Assembly (NCBI GenBank): GCA_027924585.1
Contig: BSBM01000007.1
Span: 9,701,501-9,765,500 of the forward strand
Reading direction: 5' to 3'
Length of the DNA: 64,000 nucleotides
DNA from: Larix kaempferi
Taxonomy: Eukaryota; Streptophyta; Pinopsida; Pinales; Pinaceae
The notes beneath the pieces are model-generated. The model saw only the letters and a list, made by a program, of their open reading frames with translations. It searched no databases and was not told the DNA's origin. This document shows, piece by piece, positions 59,022-64,000 of the stretch (positions are counted from its first letter, which is position 1; the number at the start of each line of letters is the position of its first letter). The translations under genes were made by a program, and so were the position numbers.

Positions 59022-59523
59022 TGTTAAGTTTATTCTAATTTGACTAGCAAGATCACTGAAAGAAACATAATCACAAGATAGACAAAGATATTACCCTGGG
59101 AAACCCTCATGGGGTAGAAAACCCAGCAAAGCTTTCCTCAATAAGATGATCAACCAAAATACAAGATGTGCTCTAAGACTTGACCTCCTTCTCTACCTCC
59201 TATGCAGACCTCTCAAACACAAGTGTGCTACTTTCTGAGTTGAGCAAGTGTGTCAAATGAGGAGCTCACCTCCTCTACTTATACTAGTTCCCGACCGACT
59301 AAAATCACTAATGGGGCCGACCTCTCCTAGTGAAGTCTAATAACCGCTAATTAATTAACCTAGGGCCAACCCCCACATGGTGGGTCTAATAACCCTAGTT
59401 ACCACAATCCACTGGAGGAATAAACATCTCCGGATACATAATAAAATCACCTCAGATGAATGTAACATCTTCGGAATAATAAAGTAAAAAATATAATATT
59501 CTTAGAAGTTACAATATTCAACA
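59022..59523 (-). repeat. Copia C: 3' LTR (502 bp)
   Basis: Begins TGTTAAGTTTATTC on the plus strand and ends TATTCAACA. A polypurine tract follows on the right in minus orientation. The left flank CATTT (59017-59021) is F1 ORF3 sequence. A TATAAGTAGAGG stretch on the minus strand is followed by a short hairpin (GAGGAG / CTCCTC, 59059-59075). The partner LTR is outside the window. Confidence 0.88.
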
Positions 59524-59533
59524 CTCCCCCTTA
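59524..59533 (-). other. Copia C polypurine tract
   Basis: The minus strand reads TAAGGGGGAG directly before the LTR start TGTTGAATATTG. Confidence 0.88.
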
Positions 59534-59660
59534 ATGAGAAGGATAATATAACAACATCTGAAGGAGCAAGGAGTCATCGACTACACCATACATGAAACAT
59601 CTATAAATCATCGGAAGATTTCTTCAATACATCATCATCAGTAACTTGATTAGAACATCT

Positions 59661-60800
59661 CACGATCATCAGCATCGTCATCGCACGATCATCAACATCA
59701 TCATCGCACGATCAATAGCATCGTCATCGCACGATCATCAACATCGTCATCACACGATCATCAGCATCATCATCCCACGATCATTAGCATCATCATCGCA
59801 CAATCATCAGCATCGTCATCACACGATCATCAACATCGTCATCACACGATCATCAACATTGTCATCGCACGATCATCACTTTCGGAATCACAATCATATT
59901 TAAGACTATCCTTCCTTTCAGAATTACTGGATTTACTGTCTAAGGATGATTAATCCACTCAATTCATTTAGGACTATCCTTCCTTTCCGAAGTACTGGAT
60001 TTACTGTCCAAGGATGATTTAATCCACACAATTCATTTAGGACTATGTCCAAGGATGATTTAATCCATACAATTCATTTAGGACTATGTCCAAGGATGAT
60101 TTAATCCACACAATTCATTTAGAAGTATGTCCAAGGATGATTTAATCCACACAATTCATTTAGGACTATGTCCAAGGATGATTTAATCCACACTCATGCA
60201 TTTTGAACTAAGCACTCAGGGACGATGTAGTCCTATCACGTCCACTAGGGACTTCATTCTCGGAGACATATGTCTACGAATCTCTTTACGACTAAAGTAC
60301 AAGGATGATCCAATCCTCACATGTCCACCAAGGACTTCATTCTAGAAGACATACGTCTACGGCTATCTTTAGGACTAAAGTCCAAGGATGATTCAATCCT
60401 CATATGTCCATCAAGGACTTCATTCTCGAAGACATACGTCTACGGCTCTCTTTAGGACTAAAGTCCAAGGATGATCCAATCCTCACCCTATATCCTCATC
60501 AATATAGATATCGTTAGTACATACAAGTATCCTCATCAATACAAGTATCCATATCATCAAAACATGTATCCTCATCAATACATCAATACAAGTATCCTCA
60601 TCAATACATCAATACAAGTATCCTCATCAATACATGTATACATATCAAAGCATGTATCCTCATCAATACATGTATACATATCAAAGCATGTATCCTCATC
60701 AATACATAAAACAAATGTCAGAAATATAAGTGATATAAGTATTCTAAATATACATATAAGAATCCTAAGCATACATATAAATATCTAGGTGTAGTAAATA
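59661..60800. repeat. Copia C subterminal tandem repeats, four successive arrays
   Basis: (1) 59661-59880: about nine units of 23 bases (CACGATCATCAACATCGTCA plus TCG). (2) About 59905-60192: longer units that settle into five 41-base units (AGGACTATGTCCAAGGATGA core). (3) About 60235-60480: three units of roughly 83 bases (CTTCATTCTCGAAGACATAC core). (4) 60500-60700: 24-base-scale TCCTCATCAATACATCAATA repeats. The arrays lie between RNase H and the polypurine tract, the same place as in copia A and B, but the sequences are unrelated. Confidence 0.93.
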
Positions 60801-60858
60801 GGTATCCTCATCATCAACCTTGCTATCGATGTGGGAAATCTCATCAATAGTGACTATA

Positions 60859-62328
60859 TCACTCCCCCTTTCGAGGAGGGTCCTTTTGAAACACACCAAG
60901 CTTGTCTTGGAAATACTCAAATTTTACTCGAGACAGAAGTTTGGTCAATATATCAGCAATTTGTTCCTCAGTGCTCACATACTTGAGCTTAATATCTCCC
61001 CTCTGCACCATATCTCGTATATAAAAATATCGGATCTCTATGTGTTTTGAATTATTGTGGAATACTAGATTTTCTGTCATCTTAATACAACTTTGATTGT
61101 CACACATGATCACAGTGGGATCCATTTCTAAGTCAAACACTCCAGATAATAATTTCCGAAGCCACACTGCTTCACAACTAGCAGAGCAGGCAGCTATATA
61201 TTCTGCTTCAGCAGTACTGAGAGCCACACTAGATTGTTTCTTGCTGAACCATGAGATCATGGCAGATCCAAGACCATAACATCCACCTGATGTACTCTTT
61301 CTGTCTGAAACACTTCCTGCCCAATCAGAATCTAAGTAACCATGTAATCTGAGTTCATGACTTCCAAGATAGTATAGACCAAAATATAGTGTACCCTTTA
61401 GATACCTCATTACATGTTTTGCAGCTATTAAGTGAACCTTTCTAGGTTCTACTAGATACTGACTCAGGGTATTTATGGCAAAGCATATATCATGTCTGGT
61501 ATTTATCAAATACATTAATGGCCCAATGATTTTCCTATATAGAGTTACATCCACTAATTCTGATGAGTCATTAACTAATAACTTCATGTTGGAGTCCATG
61601 GGAGTGGCCATGGATTTACACTCCAATATATCAAATCTTTTCAAAATCCCCACAACATATTTACCTTGATTTAAAAAGATTCCTTTTGGTTCTTGCCATA
61701 CTTCTAGACCTAAGAAGTAGTGCATTAATCCAAGATCCTTCATTTCAAATTCTGAAGAAAGCTTCTTCTTACATTCGATAATCTGATTCTCATTTCCTGT
61801 TAGAAATAGATCATCTACATACAACAGTAATATGACAGGTTCATCATCCATAACCTCGAGGTAAAGATTTGGATCAGCTTTACTCTTGGCAAAGCCCATG
61901 ATTGTTAAGAAATTGTCAATCCTTCCGTACCAAGCTTTGGGAGCTTGCTTCAATCCATACAAAGCCTTTTTCAGCTTGCATACATGTGTTCTTCCATCTT
62001 TAACCTCAAATCCTTGAGGTTGTTCTATGTACACTTCTTCTTCAATTATAGCATTCAGGAAGGTTGTCTTAACATCCATTTGGTGTAATTTTCACTTCAT
62101 CATAGATGTAAGTGCCATGATAGTTCCAATTTAAGTGTACCTAGCAACTGATGCAAATGTTTCTTCATAGTCAATTCCCTCCTTTTGAGAGAATCCTCTA
62201 GCTACAAATCTTGCCTTATATTTTTCAATGCTACCATCTGTAGCATGTTTTATCTTGAATATCCATTTGGAAGAAACCACACTTTTATCTTTTGGTTTGG
62301 GAACTATATCCCAAACATCATTTTTCAT
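60859..62328 (-). pseudogene. pol: Copia C: reverse transcriptase and RNase H
   Basis: The reverse transcriptase N-terminal part ([32 protein letters not shown]) lies at 62328-62131. After two stops (near 62130 and 62095) a 406-codon open frame follows ([32 protein letters not shown]) into RNase H (STAEAEYIAACSASCEAVW, MCDNQSCIKM, HIEIRYFYIRDMV), ending KDPPRKGE at 60859. The catalytic YVDD and RNase H motifs are intact. Only the stops near 62100 and one at the integrase boundary break the frame, so this is the best-preserved copia pol in the window. Confidence 0.95.
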
Positions 62329-62334
62329 TATTGA

Positions 62335-63400
62335 CTAGTATTCTTCTGTCATTGCTTCTACCCACTCCTTCTTTTGAGTTGCCTCTTCATGTCTAGTAGG
62401 TTTTTTATCCACAAGATCACACATCAAGGCCACATATTTGGATACTAGCTTTGGTTTCTTTCTTTCTCTTGTGGAGCCTTCAGGAGCTCCATATTTTTCA
62501 GCTCCTTGAATAATGTCTCTAGCCCATGATGGCCTTCTTTTCTTAGATAAGTTTGTAATGGTGGGTTCTTGTGGTTCCAACATGTCATGGTCCTCTGGTG
62601 TATCATCTTCAGGGATGGGCACAACTTCTGAGATTCTAGGAGGAGTATCTTCTTCGTAGACTTCTTCAAGTTGGCACTTTCTATATTTCTTGAGAGCTGC
62701 TTCTTCATCAAAAGTTACATCTCCACTTATTTCCATATGATGAAAACCAGGTATGTAAATTCTGAAAGCTTTGGATGATTCACAATATCCAACAAATATT
62801 CCTTTCTTACCAGAAAGATCCAATTTTTTTCTCTTTTCTTTTGGAATGTGAATGTACACTAGACATCCAAATATTTTGAGATGACTTAACTCAGGTTTCT
62901 TTCCCGTGAACACTTCTTCTGGAGTCTTGAATTCAAGAGCAGTATGGGAGAGTTTATTTTGTACATAGATTGCTGTGCTAGCTGCTTCAGCCCATAGATA
63001 CATGGGTAGATCTTGGTCATGTATCATTGTCTTTACAGCTTCCATGATAGTTCTATTCTTTCTTTTAGCAACCCCATTTTGTTGGGGATTGTAGGGAGTG
63101 GTTAGCTCCCTCTTGATTCCAGCTTCCTTACAAAAATCTTCAAAATCCTTTGAAGTATATTCTCCGCCATTATCTGTTTTGAGAATCTTGATTTTCTTTT
63201 CTGAGAGATTTTCTATTAAGGCCTTGAACTCTTTGAATTTTCCAAAAACTTCATTCTTTCCTTTTAGAAAGTATATCCAAGTCTTCCTTGAATAGTCATC
63301 AATGAATGAGAGATAGTATTCAAACCCACTTAGGGATGTGGTGGGCATTGGTCCACATACATCTGAATGTATTAATTATAGAGTATTCTTGGTCTTTGTT
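62335..63400 (-). pseudogene. pol: Copia C: integrase
   Basis: The core begins with HSDVCGPM (first catalytic Asp, just upstream of the 337-codon open frame starting at 63348), then FIDDYSRKTWIYFLKGKNEV, KTDNGGEYTS (second Asp) and NGVAKRKNRTIMEA. The last motif normally reads AERKN, so the catalytic Glu is Lys here. The C-terminal extension includes KKPELSHLKIFGC, KKGIFVGYCES, a DVTFDEEAALKK segment and a Pro/Glu-rich stretch leading to KKEWVEAMTEEY. Stops flank the frame on both sides. Confidence 0.93.
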
Positions 63401-64000
63401 TCACTCTTTGGAAAAGGGTTCTTGATATTCTTTCCTTTGGCACACCCCTTGCATGTACTGTCATGATCAATCTTCAAATCTGGTAATCCTATGACAACTT
63501 TACTCACATGAGGTAGTTCTTTGTAGTTAATATGAGCAGGCCTTCTGTGCCATAGTTCATTAGGACTAGTGGCTTCATGAACAAGGGAAGCTTCTGGATG
63601 TCCTCTGAGTTTGTATAAAACTCCTTCCTCTTCACCAATAACAATTGCATTCTTAAATGATTTTCCTTTGGGCCACATGAGTACTTGTCCATCTACGAAT
63701 GCAACCCCATAACCTTTCTTATCTAGAGCTAAGATAGAGAGTAAGTTCTTCTTTAATCTTGGGACATATAATATATCTTTCATTTTCAATGATGTTCCAT
63801 AATCAAGCTTGTAACTTGCTTCACCAATTCCCTTAATGGGATATTGATAGTCATCTCCTAATGACACCTTCTATGGAGAAGACTTCTCTTCCAATCTTGA
63901 AAGAGTTTTCTTTTGTCCAGTCATGTGCTTTGAAGCATCACTATCAATAAGGCATGTAGCTTCTCTAGGTGTTATAGATCCTAAGAGTGCAGAGAATAGT
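63376..64000 (-). pseudogene. pol: Copia C: protease and GAG-pre-integrase, runs off the edge
   Basis: The protease site reads LID-SDA-SKHMTG near 63930, where DSGA is expected, so the catalytic-loop Gly is Asp. Then come GDDYQYPIKGIGEASYKLD, LYVPRLKKNLLSI, and the GAG-pre-integrase zinc site (LWHRRPAHINY ... CKGCAKGK). A stop lies between the protease site and KVSLGDDY (about 63870). Gag and the 5' LTR would lie beyond 64000. Confidence 0.92.

Overview
This window looks like plant nuclear heterochromatin. It is AT-rich, has no convincing host gene, and from about 14.6 kb onward is a stack of LTR retrotransposons inserted into one another. The plant assignment rests on the families present: Ty1/copia elements with TGGTATCAGAG-type primer sites, a Ty3/gypsy chromovirus with a chromodomain, and an Athila-like Ty3/gypsy family with a tRNA-Asp-type primer site and a large extra ORF after integrase. 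Old, stop-riddled, nested elements and a wide gene-free spread suggest a very large plant genome, perhaps a gymnosperm. That last step is inference.

Layout. 0.2-1.8 kb: decayed gypsy gag on the minus strand. 3.58-4.43 kb: probable LTR, followed by degenerate repeats with a hairpin. 5.1-14.6 kb: unassigned DNA holding a foldback hairpin (7.37-7.55 kb), a GC-richer island with four CACGTG sites (8.7-9.6 kb), and old tandem duplications (9.65-12.9 kb). 14.6-16.5 kb: 5' end of copia element G (+). G is interrupted by chromovirus E (-). E's chromodomain is interrupted by D (-, 17009-33104), a long element with only a gag-like remnant. D is interrupted by copia A (+, 24606-31713; 594-bp LTRs, 5-bp target duplication AGATA). 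E's reverse transcriptase is interrupted at 35405 by Athila-like F1 (+). F1's 5' LTR is interrupted at 35786 by F2 (-), a nearly complete copy of the same family. F2's 5' LTR is interrupted at 49065 by copia B (-). B breaks off at about 53057, where F1 resumes inside pol. F1's third ORF is interrupted at 59022 by copia C (-), which runs off the right edge.

How the genes work together. Each autonomous element carries gag (capsid, zinc knuckles), protease, reverse transcriptase/RNase H and integrase, bounded by LTRs, a primer site and a polypurine tract. Nearly all copies carry stops, frameshifts or active-site changes, so none is expected to move on its own. D would have depended on another element's pol.

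The points most worth following are: (1) the ~1,145-codon ORF of unknown function downstream of integrase in F1 and F2; (2) D as a large non-autonomous element; (3) an intron-like block shared by copia A and B between integrase and reverse transcriptase; (4) a conserved hairpin at the LTR TATA region of A and B; (5) the order of insertion events that can be read from the junctions. Coordinates of LTR ends were read by eye from TG...CA termini. Mismatch counts are hand counts.
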